64,000 nucleotides of DNA from Xylanibacter ruminicola Ga6B6 (GTDB lineage Bacteria; Bacteroidota; Bacteroidia; Bacteroidales; Bacteroidaceae), in NCBI RefSeq assembly GCF_000687715.1, contig NZ_JHXD01000005.1, positions 62,001 to 126,000 on the forward strand. Direction: 5' to 3'. The position numbers and the translations under genes are program-made. Below are positions 49,532 through 59,082 of this stretch, one piece after another. Below the pieces are notes generated by a model that saw only the letters and a program-made list of their open reading frames with translations, had not been told where the DNA came from and ran no database searches. The first letter of the stretch is position 1, and the number at the start of each line of letters is the position of its first letter.

Positions 49532-52500
49532 TTAGAAATTCAAATTGAGTCCTACAACGAACTGGCGGCTACGTGGATAACCAGAGTGGTCAACACTTGG
49601 TGTAAGCGCTGTACGGCGATAGCAGTCACTCTCAGGATCGAAACCGCTGTAACCAGTGATGGTGAATACATTGTAAGCTGTTACGTAGAAGCGCAGGCTC
49701 TGAATGCCAGCACGCTTGGTGAGGGCAGCAGGAATAGTGTAACCCAGTGACAGGGTGTTGAGACGCAGGAATGAAGCATCCTCAAGAGCCCAGTCGGTAA
49801 GTACCATACGGCTCATGTAAGGGCTCCACATAGTGGTGTTGGCGTTCAGCTCGGCCAGACGGGTTGGGTCGTTGCTGAGCAGACCGGTCTCAGGATCGAG
49901 GTTGGTCCAGCGCTTGCCAGCAGCCATCTCGGTGCTCATACTGCGATACTGGTACTTTGAGGTTGAGGTGTACTCAATCTTATTAGCATTGTAAACCTTG
50001 TTGCCAATGCTGTAGTTGAAGGCGGCGCTCAGATCAAAGCCGTAAGCGTGACCGCTCAGGGTGAATCCACCGAAGGCTGTTGGGTTAACATCGCCCAGAA
50101 CCTCAACATCGTTTTCGTAAGTTACGAATCCATCACCATCCAGATCCTTGAGCTTGAGCGAACCTGGGCGGATAGTACCTACTACGGCAGTAGCATCGGC
50201 TACACCATCCTTCAGAATCCAACCCTGCTTAGCATCGTAGCCAACGAAGTCGCTTACCTCGTAACGGCCAGCGCCATCCAGACGGAATCCGATAACCTGA
50301 CCAAGAGGATCGCCTACAGAAATCCAGTAGTCGTTTCCAATCTCGGTAGAAGCCCAGTTGGTGTTCCAACCAAAGTCATCCATCACACCAAGGCTCTTAA
50401 CCTTATTCTTGTTGAAGCCGATGTTACCGCTGATGTCGATACCCCAGTTCTTCTGGTTAACGGCATGCCAGGTAAAGCTGAACTCAAGACCCTTATTCTC
50501 GGTCTTACCCATGTTACGATACTGGTTGTCGTATCCTGTACCGCCTACAGGGAACTGGATAAGCAGGTCCTTGGTGGTGTTCAGATAGGCCTCGATGGTA
50601 CCATTCAGTTTGCCACCGAACAGGGTGAAGTCCAAACCTACGTTACGGGTGATGGTGGTCTCCCACTTCAGGTCGGGGTTAGCCATCGTCTTTGATGGTG
50701 CCCAGTATGAAGAGATACCGTTTACCCAAGCGGTAGAGCTGGCGCTATAAGTCTGTACAAGCTGACCAACAGGAATATTGTTGTTACCAGCAGTACCGTA
50801 GCTTACACGCAGTTTCAAATCGTCGAGCCAAGAAGCTGTGCTGGCCATGAATGGCTCAGAAGAGATACGCCATGCCAGAGCGGCAGAGGGGAAGTAACCC
50901 CAACGGTTGCCCTTAGCAAACTTAGAGCTGGCATCGGCACGGAATGTAGCGCTGAGCAGGTAGCGGTCCTTCAGGTTGTAGTTCAAACGACCGAAGAAAG
51001 AGAGCAGCTTATCATCAGCACTGTAAGCATCGTCGATAGAGTAGGGCACACCCTGTGAGGTGAGCTTCCAAGCGGTCTCGGCATCAAAGTCGGTGGGGAA
51101 ACCGTGTACTTCGTCGGTATTAATGCGCTGCTTGGTAATTACGTACTCATGACCTACCATCAGGTTCAACTTGTGATCTTCGTTCTTAATCAACTTCTTG
51201 AAGTCGTAGTTGATGGTGTTGGTATTGCGGAAGCGGTGACGGTTAGTTGATGTCAGGCGGATGGCTGGCATGTTCTGGTTGTCAACTGCTGGTACGTTCT
51301 TAATATAATAGGTGGTAAGACCCCAGTAACGCTGGTCGTAGTTGTTGTAATCGTCGTAACCAAACTCGGTACGCAGCTTCAGGTCTTTGTAAATCTCCCA
51401 TCCAAAAGCACCTGCAATGTTCAGGTTCTTGCGCTCCTTCTTCTGGTCGTTGTCCCACTGAGCCTGGATAGGATTGTAGAGGTTACCTAAGTCATCATCG
51501 GCTGAACCTGCTGATGGATCGAGGTTCTTGATGGGGAATGGGCTGTAGATAACAGCATAGCGCAGACGGTGGTCAGAGTCGTACACACCGGTAGCATCCT
51601 GAGCACCACCACCACGGATATCGGTATCGGCATAACGTGCCTGGAAATCGAGTGTTGTGGTCTTGGTGGGCTTGGTGTTCAACTTCAGACTGAAGTTATC
51701 GCGCTTGAAGCTTGAACCAATCTGGATGGCCTTATCATTCATGTGGGCATAGCTGAATGCATACTTGATATTCTCGGTACCGCCATTGATGTTGATGTTG
51801 TGATTAAAGGTGTGACCGGTACGGCCGTAAACCAGATCCTGCCAATCGTTGGTGGTAATATTGTCGTACATATCCAGATCCTGATAGTTGCCGAAATAAT
51901 CGGTGTACGACGAGATCTTCTCAGGATCGTTATTATTCTTCAGCAAGGCCAGCTCGTACTGCCAGGTAGCATAGTCGCGTGCGCTCAGCACATCCTGTTT
52001 CTTGGCAATCTTCTTCCAGCTGTAGTAAGCATTGTAGCTCACCTTGGTCTTACCCTCCTTACCGCTCTTGGTGGTTACCAGGATAACACCGTTAGCACCA
52101 CGGCTACCATAGATGGCGGTAGATGATGCATCCTTCAGTACGGTGATGTCCTCGATATCGTTGGCGGGGATGTCGCTGATGGTCTCAACGGGGAATCCAT
52201 CTACGATGTAAAGGGGATCATTGCTTTGGGTGATAGATCCACCACCACGGACACGAATCTTTACTTCGGCATCGGGCGAACCTTCGGTGGTAGTTACCTG
52301 TACACCCACCATCTTACCGGTGAGGGCCTCTGAGGCATTGGCTACAGGTACAGCCTGCAAGGTTTCGCTGTTAACGGTTGCTACCGATCCGGTAAGATCT
52401 TTCTTCTTAACCGAACCGTAACCAATTACTACCACATCGTTCAGGGTGGTGTTGTCGTCTTCCATGGTTACCTTAACGGGGGCACCGCTGATGGTAACGG

Positions 52501-52759
52501 TCTTGGATTTCATACCGATGTAGGTAATTACAACCTGCTTACTGTTCTGCAGCGTGAGGTTAAAGTTACCGTCGTAGTCGGTAATCGTAGCGTTTTTAGG
52601 ACTACCTTTTTCTACAACTGTAGCGCCAATAACGGGCTCGTTAGTTGAGTCAAACACCTGTCCTTTCGCAATCGTTTGAGCCAGCACCTCAGGGGGAGCC
52701 AGTACAAAGAATGCTGCTAAGAGACACAGTTTGCACAATCTTCTCATTGCTTGATTCAT
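49532..52759 (-). CDS. SusC/RagA TonB-dependent outer-membrane transporter
   Basis: A 1075-residue importer for oligosaccharides. A signal peptide ends at about residue 28 (PPEVLAQ). A carboxypeptidase-regulatory-like domain follows (ATVVEKGSPKNATITDYDGNF), then the TonB box region, the plug with VVVIGYGSVKKKDLTGSV and VRGGGSI, and the SusC signature DASSTAIYGSRGANGVILVTTK. A barrel of about 800 residues ends in an aromatic-terminated strand (FVVGLNLNF). It is paired with susD. Substrate is inferred as a rhamnogalacturonan I fragment from the neighbouring GH106, GH105, GH2 and CE12 genes. A -7 box lies at 52831-52838. Confidence 0.96.
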   Translation of the reverse strand: MNQAMRRLCKLCLLAAFFVLAPPEVLAQTIAKGQVFDSTNEPVIGATVVEKGSPKNATITDYDGNFNLTLQNSKQVVITYIGMKSKTVTISGAPVKVTMEDDNTTLNDVVVIGYGSVKKKDLTGSVATVNSETLQAVPVANASEALTGKMVGVQVTTTEGSPDAEVKIRVRGGGSITQSNDPLYIVDGFPVETISDIPANDIEDITVLKDASSTAIYGSRGANGVILVTTKSGKEGKTKVSYNAYYSWKKIAKKQDVLSARDYATWQYELALLKNNNDPEKISSYTDYFGNYQDLDMYDNITTNDWQDLVYGRTGHTFNHNININGGTENIKYAFSYAHMNDKAIQIGSSFKRDNFSLKLNTKPTKTTTLDFQARYADTDIRGGGAQDATGVYDSDHRLRYAVIYSPFPIKNLDPSAGSADDDLGNLYNPIQAQWDNDQKKERKNLNIAGAFGWEIYKDLKLRTEFGYDDYNNYDQRYWGLTTYYIKNVPAVDNQNMPAIRLTSTNRHRFRNTNTINYDFKKLIKNEDHKLNLMVGHEYVITKQRINTDEVHGFPTDFDAETAWKLTSQGVPYSIDDAYSADDKLLSFFGRLNYNLKDRYLLSATFRADASSKFAKGNRWGYFPSAALAWRISSEPFMASTASWLDDLKLRVSYGTAGNNNIPVGQLVQTYSASSTAWVNGISSYWAPSKTMANPDLKWETTITRNVGLDFTLFGGKLNGTIEAYLNTTKDLLIQFPVGGTGYDNQYRNMGKTENKGLEFSFTWHAVNQKNWGIDISGNIGFNKNKVKSLGVMDDFGWNTNWASTEIGNDYWISVGDPLGQVIGFRLDGAGRYEVSDFVGYDAKQGWILKDGVADATAVVGTIRPGSLKLKDLDGDGFVTYENDVEVLGDVNPTAFGGFTLSGHAYGFDLSAAFNYSIGNKVYNANKIEYTSTSKYQYRSMSTEMAAGKRWTNLDPETGLLSNDPTRLAELNANTTMWSPYMSRMVLTDWALEDASFLRLNTLSLGYTIPAALTKRAGIQSLRFYVTAYNVFTITGYSGFDPESDCYRRTALTPSVDHSGYPRSRQFVVGLNLNF

Positions 52760-52830
52760 ACTTTGATGTTTAAGTTATTAATTATAATAGTAAGTCAATT
52801 ACTTCTCAGAGATTAGTCCTTAAATTGGTG

Positions 52831-52838
52831 CAAATATA
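52831..52838 (-). promoter_or_regulatory. -7 box of the first susC operon
   Basis: The complement reads TATATTTG, matching TAnnTTTG, and gives a leader of about 65 nt before the susC ATG. No -33 box is recognisable, as expected for a promoter driven by an activator. Confidence 0.5.
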
Positions 52839-52874
52839 GTATAAAAAAATTAAAAATCGGCTATTCGATGGTAA

Positions 52875-52925
52875 AAAAGTGCGTAAAAAAGCACGTAAAC
52901 GTTTTCGAATACGAAACGTTTACGT
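52875..52925 (-). terminator. strong hairpin after the GH106 gene, terminator or operator
   Basis: ACGTAAACGTTTTCG (52893-52907) pairs with CGAAACGTTTACGT (52912-52925) in a 14-bp stem with a 1-base bulge and a 4-nt loop. On the minus strand the stem is followed by GCTTTTTTACGCACTTTTTT, so it would terminate the GH2-GH105-GH106 operon 26 nt after its last stop. It also lies 55 bp upstream of the susC -7 box and its AAACGTTT halves could bind a regulator. Confidence 0.72.
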
Positions 52926-52951
52926 ACATTATTTTATAAGTAATGTGCGAC

Positions 52952-55366
52952 TTAACGAACCAGTTTAACGGTTGTATTCAGTCCACTTGGAACGGGCTTC
53001 CAATCGGCGTAGGTGGTGTTCTTATAGTTGATATCCACCACGTTAATCTCGTTGAATTTGCGCCACTGTACGCCTTTTCTGTCAAGCTCGGCAATGCGGT
53101 TGGCCGGCAGGTTAGTGACCTCGATACGTATCTCATTCTTGCCCTTGTGCAGGGTGTTGCCGCAATCAAGAATAAACGGTACGGCCCAGGCACAACCTAT
53201 AAACTGATTGTTGATATACACACGGGCACTCTCGCGTACATCGCCTAAATCTATTTGCCAGTGCTGTTTGGCTTGTTGGCTTGAAAGCTTGATACTGGTA
53301 GTGTAAACACCTGTACCCATGGTAACGGCAGCACTGTCGTTCAGTGTCTCCCACGTCTGGAGTTTGTTCAGTTTGAACGTGCCTTCAACACGTGGACTTT
53401 CGTCGGTGAATGTAAGCATCCATGGACTTTGGAGGGTTATCTCCTCGGTCCTGGATGCAGTTGTAGCAATATTTGTTGAAGGTTGATTTGACGTCTGCAG
53501 GATGCGGCTCTCGCCTGATTTGAGGGCGATGTGCAGCTGTCCGTTATGTACTTCGGCTGGCTGAATGTCGCCGTTCATGGGGTTGAACCAGGTAGCACTC
53601 TCGAAAGGTACTGCCAGGTTTACATCGCCTGCAATATCCTTCGGTGTGAGGTTTACGATGAAGTAGTGCCAACCATCGGCTGTATGGCGACGAATGGCGC
53701 GCAGACCATAGGTGGTCTTCATCTGTTCGGCTTTGGTAAACTTGGCCATATCAGTAGCCTGTTCACCACGAATAACGTAGGCGTTCAATCGGTTGATTTG
53801 TGCTTGCAGCGAAGCATCGATTGTGGTACCACTGGGGATGATAAGCGCCTTATAGCGGGTGCCTCCCTCGGTTACTAGCATGCCATTTTCAATGCGTACC
53901 TTTGTCAACTGACGGTCGCTGATGTAGTCGCAGTCGTAACCTAGACTGTCGATAGTCAGGATGCTACGGATAAACTGAGGCGCTTTCTTCGCCATCGAGT
54001 GGATGTCGAACTGCATGAGCAGTGTATTGTTGTTATCGCGTTGATGCCACATATCGCGTACGGGCAGATACACCAGGAAATCGTTATCTGGCTCTCCCAA
54101 CTGCAGGAAACTCTGGCAACGCTCAATATACTTCATCAGATATGGGGCATCGCGCCAGATAGAGTTGGTAGGACTCATGTCTACCGATGCATAGAACTTC
54201 CATCCTGGCCAGGGATCGTTCTGCGGGGTATAGCATGAACCATGGAAGTACACGTGGTTTACGCCACAAGTGAACATCAGGTCGAGATCGGGCTTCATCT
54301 GTGAGAGCGAGGTACGGAAATGCTCAGTGAGCCACGTAAACGTTTCGCTGGATGTGAAAGGCTTGCCCATGACGTGAGCAGCTGACGACGCATATTTGAG
54401 CATCGACACGTCGCTATCGTTCTTACGGGTTTTACCAGGGTCAGTACGCAAGCCGTGGATACCGAACTCAGAAAGACCGAACCCTTCGATTTCAGGTATA
54501 TCTACAGCGGCATAGAGGTCGAGCAGGTTGGCTGGTGAACCGTGAGCTTGGTTGCGTACTTTTACGCCATGCTTGTGTGCCCAAGCTACCCACTGTTGGG
54601 TAAAGTTCTCGAGCAACATGTCGCTGAGGGTTTCGCGATAGTCGGCCAACGTATGGTTGCCATCGTCTACCTTGCCTAAAAGTTCGGGTAGTTTTGTACG
54701 CAAGTCGTAGCCACGACGCTTCTGGAACTCTTCGAACAGAGTGGGCGTCCAATCGGCCTTATACACCTCGTAGCTGTCGTTAAAGAACGTGTGAGGGTAG
54801 GGTACGCCCGATGTGGCAAACGCCTGTTCAAAGCGATCTAGATAGTGCGCTACGGCGTTGCGGTCGAAATGATCCACCACCCAGCCTTCGCCACCAGGAG
54901 CGGCACGTTTTACCTTCTGCTTGGTGCGTCCAATCTCAACCTCATATTGGTGCTTGCCATTAATAATGGTATCCTTGATAATCGCACGACAAGCAGCCTG
55001 ATCTAATGAGATATGCGGACCGCCAAAGGGCCAGCCTGTACCACAGTTCATATCAACCTCGATACCTAACGGACGGGCGATGTCTTGAACCGATTGCAGG
55101 GCCTGCATCCATTTAGGCGAGAGGTAGGTGATGTTGTTGGCATCGTTACCCTTTACGCCATAGATAGGCGTGATTTCTACAGCACCGATGCCTACACGGG
55201 CATACTCCTGAAGGTTCCATTCCAGGTCGTGCTGATTAACAGCTGAACCCAGCCACCACCAACGGGTGCCGGGTTTAGCTTCTGGTTTGGGCTGTGGCCA
55301 TGCCTGGGCAAAGGTTGCCGAGGCATAGCAGCACGCCGCACATATTATGGTTAAGAATTTCCTCAT
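52952..55366 (-). CDS. GH106 alpha-L-rhamnosidase
   Basis: An 804-residue exported glycosidase of the GH106 type. The signal peptide ends at about residue 20 (YASATFAQ). The family opening PKPEAKPGTRWWWLGSAVN is followed by GIGAVEITPIYGV, GIEVDMNCGTGWPFGGPHIS, and HTFFNDSYEVYKADWTPTLFEEFQKRRGYD. The C terminus has a beta-sandwich carbohydrate-binding-like domain (GDVRESARVYINNQFIGCAW). It would remove alpha-L-rhamnose ends from rhamnogalacturonan oligosaccharides. Its ATG overlaps the GH105 stop by one base (TAATG), so translation is coupled. Confidence 0.9.
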   Translation of the reverse strand: MRKFLTIICAACCYASATFAQAWPQPKPEAKPGTRWWWLGSAVNQHDLEWNLQEYARVGIGAVEITPIYGVKGNDANNITYLSPKWMQALQSVQDIARPLGIEVDMNCGTGWPFGGPHISLDQAACRAIIKDTIINGKHQYEVEIGRTKQKVKRAAPGGEGWVVDHFDRNAVAHYLDRFEQAFATSGVPYPHTFFNDSYEVYKADWTPTLFEEFQKRRGYDLRTKLPELLGKVDDGNHTLADYRETLSDMLLENFTQQWVAWAHKHGVKVRNQAHGSPANLLDLYAAVDIPEIEGFGLSEFGIHGLRTDPGKTRKNDSDVSMLKYASSAAHVMGKPFTSSETFTWLTEHFRTSLSQMKPDLDLMFTCGVNHVYFHGSCYTPQNDPWPGWKFYASVDMSPTNSIWRDAPYLMKYIERCQSFLQLGEPDNDFLVYLPVRDMWHQRDNNNTLLMQFDIHSMAKKAPQFIRSILTIDSLGYDCDYISDRQLTKVRIENGMLVTEGGTRYKALIIPSGTTIDASLQAQINRLNAYVIRGEQATDMAKFTKAEQMKTTYGLRAIRRHTADGWHYFIVNLTPKDIAGDVNLAVPFESATWFNPMNGDIQPAEVHNGQLHIALKSGESRILQTSNQPSTNIATTASRTEEITLQSPWMLTFTDESPRVEGTFKLNKLQTWETLNDSAAVTMGTGVYTTSIKLSSQQAKQHWQIDLGDVRESARVYINNQFIGCAWAVPFILDCGNTLHKGKNEIRIEVTNLPANRIAELDRKGVQWRKFNEINVVDINYKNTTYADWKPVPSGLNTTVKLVR

Positions 55367-56529
55367 TATCTGGTGAGTTTGTAATATTCGCTGGCGCCAA
55401 GCAGGAAACAGCCCGTGCCATAGTCTTCAAAGTCGGGTACGCTGTCGAAGGTAACAGGCTGACCGGCTGAGGGGTCTTTTCCTGTGCCCTGGTTCCAACC
55501 TAAGAAGCCATCGTTATGTACGCATGATGCGAGTGCCTGCCAGGCTTTGTCGCATGCTGGGCGATAGGTCTTGGCTTTGAGCAAACCCTGCTGAATACCC
55601 CATGCCATACCATAGAGGAACAGGGCGGTACCTGTCATTTCGGGTGTGGGATAGTCGGCATCGCTTACCAAGCTGGCATGCCAGAAACCATCTTTGTGCT
55701 GACAGCTGAGCAAGCCCTTGCTCATCAGCAGGAAGTCCTTCTTCAGTTCCTTATATTCTTTACTCTTAGGGTTAAGCTGGTTCATGCAGCGTACGATGGC
55801 GGCATACACCCAACCGTTACCACGGCTCCAGTAGCAGTCCTTACCATCCTTTTCCTTGTAAGGTGGTACGTAGTCGGCATCGCGCCACCACAAACCGTCT
55901 TTGGTGTTGAACAAACCACCACCACACTCGTTACGAGTCCAGCGGTACATCTGCATGGCGTGGTCGCGGTATTTCTGTTCGCCAGTAACGTTTGCAATCT
56001 GCATGTAGAGTGGCATAGCCATCTGTATGGCATCAATCCAGGTCCACCAACCGTACAACGAGTTCACGTTGGTCTTGGCTTTAGGAGTGGAGGTCTGCTT
56101 CTTTGAGTTTGGAGTAACCATCTGGTGGTCGAGATTAGCAATTACATTGGTTAAGAGTGCTTTCTGATCGCCACCTTTCAAGGCTGCCAGTTCCACGTAG
56201 GTCTGGCCACAGCACTGGTCATCGGCATCGAGGGTGTTCACGCCGTTGCGTGGTGTCCATTTATGGAAGTCGGCCCAGGTCATGGCGTAGTCGATGTAAC
56301 GCTGCTGTGGGTCGATGGCGTTCAGGGCCATCAGTCCCTCGTAATATACGGCACGTGTCCAAAGCGACGAGGGACGTACCTTCTTCACGTTGGTGGGAAG
56401 GGTAGGGTCACTATACTTCATCATGAAGTAGTTGTTTGTTTTCTGTGCTGATTCTAACACATTGTTCTGTGCTGTAGCTGTGGTTGTGAGTCCCACAAGT
56501 GCTACGAGTGCAATAATAGATTTCTTCAT
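55366..56529 (-). CDS. GH105 unsaturated rhamnogalacturonyl hydrolase
   Basis: A 387-residue exported enzyme with a signal peptide ending near TTATAQ. It has the alpha/alpha-barrel pattern of GH105 (YteR-like): SSLWTRAVYYEGLMAL, WADFHKWTPRNGVNT, DDQCCGQTYVEL, WWTWIDAIQMAMPLY with the probable catalytic Asp, and GLWWRDADYVPP. It hydrates the unsaturated galacturonate left at the non-reducing end by rhamnogalacturonan lyases. That implies a lyase made elsewhere, as none is present in the window. The ATG at 56529 (MKKSII) is preferred to an upstream Met because it starts the signal peptide and clears the GH2 stop by 7 nt. Confidence 0.93.
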   Translation of the reverse strand: MKKSIIALVALVGLTTTATAQNNVLESAQKTNNYFMMKYSDPTLPTNVKKVRPSSLWTRAVYYEGLMALNAIDPQQRYIDYAMTWADFHKWTPRNGVNTLDADDQCCGQTYVELAALKGGDQKALLTNVIANLDHQMVTPNSKKQTSTPKAKTNVNSLYGWWTWIDAIQMAMPLYMQIANVTGEQKYRDHAMQMYRWTRNECGGGLFNTKDGLWWRDADYVPPYKEKDGKDCYWSRGNGWVYAAIVRCMNQLNPKSKEYKELKKDFLLMSKGLLSCQHKDGFWHASLVSDADYPTPEMTGTALFLYGMAWGIQQGLLKAKTYRPACDKAWQALASCVHNDGFLGWNQGTGKDPSAGQPVTFDSVPDFEDYGTGCFLLGASEYYKLTR

Positions 56530-56536
56530 ATGTAGT

Positions 56537-58906
56537 TTATTTAGTTTCAAACTTGCTGACAACGGTTTTAAAGCTGTCGGATGATGTTTTCAACGTTACC
56601 TTTGATGGCTGGCTGCTTGCACGCAGGATAACCATAGCCGAACCATGCCATAGACGACGGTGATTGGTTACGTTCAGTTCGTCGCTCTCAATATCACCAT
56701 TGGTTACAGCCACAATGCGTGCATCTCCTTCAACATCGAATTTCAGTTCGTTGTTGGCATCGGGTACACGGCGACCTTTGCTATCTACGGCGATGATACG
56801 CACATGCTGCAGATCCTCGCCATCAGCCTGCCAGTTAGTGTTATCAGGTCTAGCCTGAAGTTTGACAGCCTTACCAGTGGTTTCGATAGCATGACGGGCT
56901 ATCACCTTACCGTTTTTGTAGGCCACGGCTTCTAACTTGCCAGCCTGATAGGGAATGGCTTTCCACAAAATGCGGTTACGCTTTTCAGCATCTGTCGGAT
57001 TCTGCTTTTTGCCAAGGTGTTTGCCATTCAGTAGCAGTTCTACCTCATCGCCATTGGTATAAGTAAACAGATTTACTTTTGAACCTGCGGTTCGGTTCCA
57101 GTTTTCAGATTGGATATCGTTACCTGTCTGTATGCCATTCCACTCTATACCAGCATCTGTATCCTCGATAATGGCGATATGCACCATAGGGGTATCGGTC
57201 AGATAACTCTTCATAAAGTATGCTTTAGGCTTGGGCTCTAACGCAATGTCGAACACACCTTGTGCCCAACCTTTGGCAGGCCAACCTTGACTTTCGCCTA
57301 AGTAATCGATAGCACCCCAGTAAGCCAGACCGATAACCTTATTCAGGTCCATCTCAAACCAGTTAGGCCCCATCTTATTGATACTGGCCTCGCTTTGGTA
57401 GAAAGTCATCCAAGGAAAGCGGCGTCCATCGCCTGGGAAATACATATACCTATAATTATAAGCCTGTATATCAGTGTGCATAGCCAAATCGCAGGGGAGC
57501 GAGTCGGTCTCCCAGTTGCGGTAGCGTGGGTGCATGGCTACGGTAACCTTGCGTGTAGAGTCGTAGCGGTTCACTACGGGGCGCATCATCTGGTAGCATG
57601 TAACACCGAAGTCGTTAAACGGCAGGTTAGGATCTTGCTGCAGTTCGTTGCCTAAGCTCCATAGAATAACTGATGGGGAGTTGCGGTCGCGCTTAATCCA
57701 TTCGGTAACATCCTGTGCCCAGTGGTTCATAAACGGCACGCGTCCGCCTGTATGCTGCTGGGTCCACTTGTCGTATAGCTCATCTACTACCAATATGCCG
57801 TATTTATCGCACAGACGGATGAAATCGCGGCTATAGGGATTGTGCGAGGTGCGTATGTGGTTGATGCCGAACTGTTTCATGAGTTGCAGACGCTTCTCAA
57901 TGGCGCGCGGGTAGGCGGCTGCACCCAAGGCACCTAAGGTGTGATGGTTGGCATAGCCTTTGAGCAACACTTTCTTGCCGTTGAGTTTCAGACCGAAGTC
58001 GGGACCATACTCGATGGTGCGGATACCGAACTGCTCGCTTACCTCATCGGCCACGGTGCCATCAGCATACAGCAACTGGCACACTGCTTTATATAAGGAG
58101 GGGTGTTCTGTATCCCAAAGCTGAGCGTTGGGAATCTCCATCTCGGGTGCCTGTATCGTGAGTGTACGTGTCTGTGGGTTGCCTCCACGTTTAGCCGTCT
58201 GTTCAGTTACCAGTTTTCCCTGAGGGTCATAAATACTTACCTTCATAACTGTTTGACGGTTCTTGGTGCGATTTGTAAAATCGGCCGCTACATTTACATA
58301 TTTATTATCGCGCGTAGTGATGTAGAGCGGATGGCGCTCGAAATACAAATCGGCCGGCGTATCGATGAGTGATACGTTACGGAATAAACCACCACCGGTG
58401 TACCAGCGTGAGTTCTTTTCGGTCATGGTATGCGCCTTGACAATAATATCATTGTCCTCGCCATAACGCCATAGTTTGGTTACATCTATCTCAAAACCTA
58501 CGTAGCCGTAATCGGTACCGCCGATATGCACACCGTTCAGCCATACATCGCCTACGTACATAATGCCCTCGAAGTCGAGTAACATACGTCGGTCCTGACG
58601 GACCGCTGATGTGACCGTTTTCTTGTACCAGCCTGCACCCATCTCCTTAAAGCCTCGGGCCGACAGACGGCTTTTTATGTTGGCAGCCACATCAGTGTTG
58701 TCGCCACGTTCGTCGGCACTCGGAGCTACCCATGGCTGTTCTATCTGAAAATCGTGGGGTACGTCAACCTGGTGTGCGTTGGTAAACAACGAGTCGTGTG
58801 CAAACTCCCAACCCAGGTTCAGCGATTGCACTGTTCTGGGTTGTGCCCACATGCCCGTTGCCATGCATAGCGGTAAAACCAATGCGGTGATACGATTTGT
58901 ATTCAT
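56537..58906 (-). CDS. GH2 beta-galactosidase
   Basis: A 789-residue exported GH2 enzyme with a signal peptide ending near TGMWAQ. In order: sugar-binding domain (ADERGDNTDVAANIKSR onward, GWYKKTV), immunoglobulin-like domain, TIM barrel, a DUF4982-like domain and a bacterial Ig-like tail. The acid/base is the Glu in LWSLGNELQQD and the probable nucleophile is the Glu in FYQSEAS; HIRTSHNPYS precedes them. Beta-galactosidase is the best call because galactan chains decorate rhamnogalacturonan I and this gene heads the GH2-GH105-GH106 operon. Beta-glucuronidase or another GH2 specificity is possible. Confidence 0.87.
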   Translation of the reverse strand: MNTNRITALVLPLCMATGMWAQPRTVQSLNLGWEFAHDSLFTNAHQVDVPHDFQIEQPWVAPSADERGDNTDVAANIKSRLSARGFKEMGAGWYKKTVTSAVRQDRRMLLDFEGIMYVGDVWLNGVHIGGTDYGYVGFEIDVTKLWRYGEDNDIIVKAHTMTEKNSRWYTGGGLFRNVSLIDTPADLYFERHPLYITTRDNKYVNVAADFTNRTKNRQTVMKVSIYDPQGKLVTEQTAKRGGNPQTRTLTIQAPEMEIPNAQLWDTEHPSLYKAVCQLLYADGTVADEVSEQFGIRTIEYGPDFGLKLNGKKVLLKGYANHHTLGALGAAAYPRAIEKRLQLMKQFGINHIRTSHNPYSRDFIRLCDKYGILVVDELYDKWTQQHTGGRVPFMNHWAQDVTEWIKRDRNSPSVILWSLGNELQQDPNLPFNDFGVTCYQMMRPVVNRYDSTRKVTVAMHPRYRNWETDSLPCDLAMHTDIQAYNYRYMYFPGDGRRFPWMTFYQSEASINKMGPNWFEMDLNKVIGLAYWGAIDYLGESQGWPAKGWAQGVFDIALEPKPKAYFMKSYLTDTPMVHIAIIEDTDAGIEWNGIQTGNDIQSENWNRTAGSKVNLFTYTNGDEVELLLNGKHLGKKQNPTDAEKRNRILWKAIPYQAGKLEAVAYKNGKVIARHAIETTGKAVKLQARPDNTNWQADGEDLQHVRIIAVDSKGRRVPDANNELKFDVEGDARIVAVTNGDIESDELNVTNHRRLWHGSAMVILRASSQPSKVTLKTSSDSFKTVVSKFETK

Positions 58907-58930
58907 CTCTTTCGTACGTTTTTAGTTTTC

Positions 58931-58978
58931 TGCTGCAAAAGTAGGCAAATATGCGGTGATGATACATATACGTTCGTT
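58931..58978 (-). promoter_or_regulatory. promoter and putative operator of the GH2-GH105-GH106 operon
   Basis: The complement of 58936-58943 reads TACTTTTG, a full -7 match, inside the 15-nt word CCTACTTTTGCAGCA (complement of 58931-58945). The complement of 58971-58978 reads AACGAACG, 27 nt upstream of the -7 box. Both words recur upstream of the second susC gene. There is no -33 TTTG. Confidence 0.5.
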
Positions 58979-59051
58979 CTGAAATTAGCAATTTTGTACA
59001 AGTTTGATAGTTTACGGACAATAATCGGTCGTATTGTAGTGATAAAGGCAG

Positions 59052-59059
59052 TACTTTTG
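59052..59059 (+). promoter_or_regulatory. -7 box of the CE12 esterase gene
   Basis: TACTTTTG, a full TAnnTTTG match, 23 nt before the ATG. No -33 TTTG at the expected spacing. Confidence 0.5.
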
Positions 59060-59082
59060 CACCATACTAATTAATAACTCTG

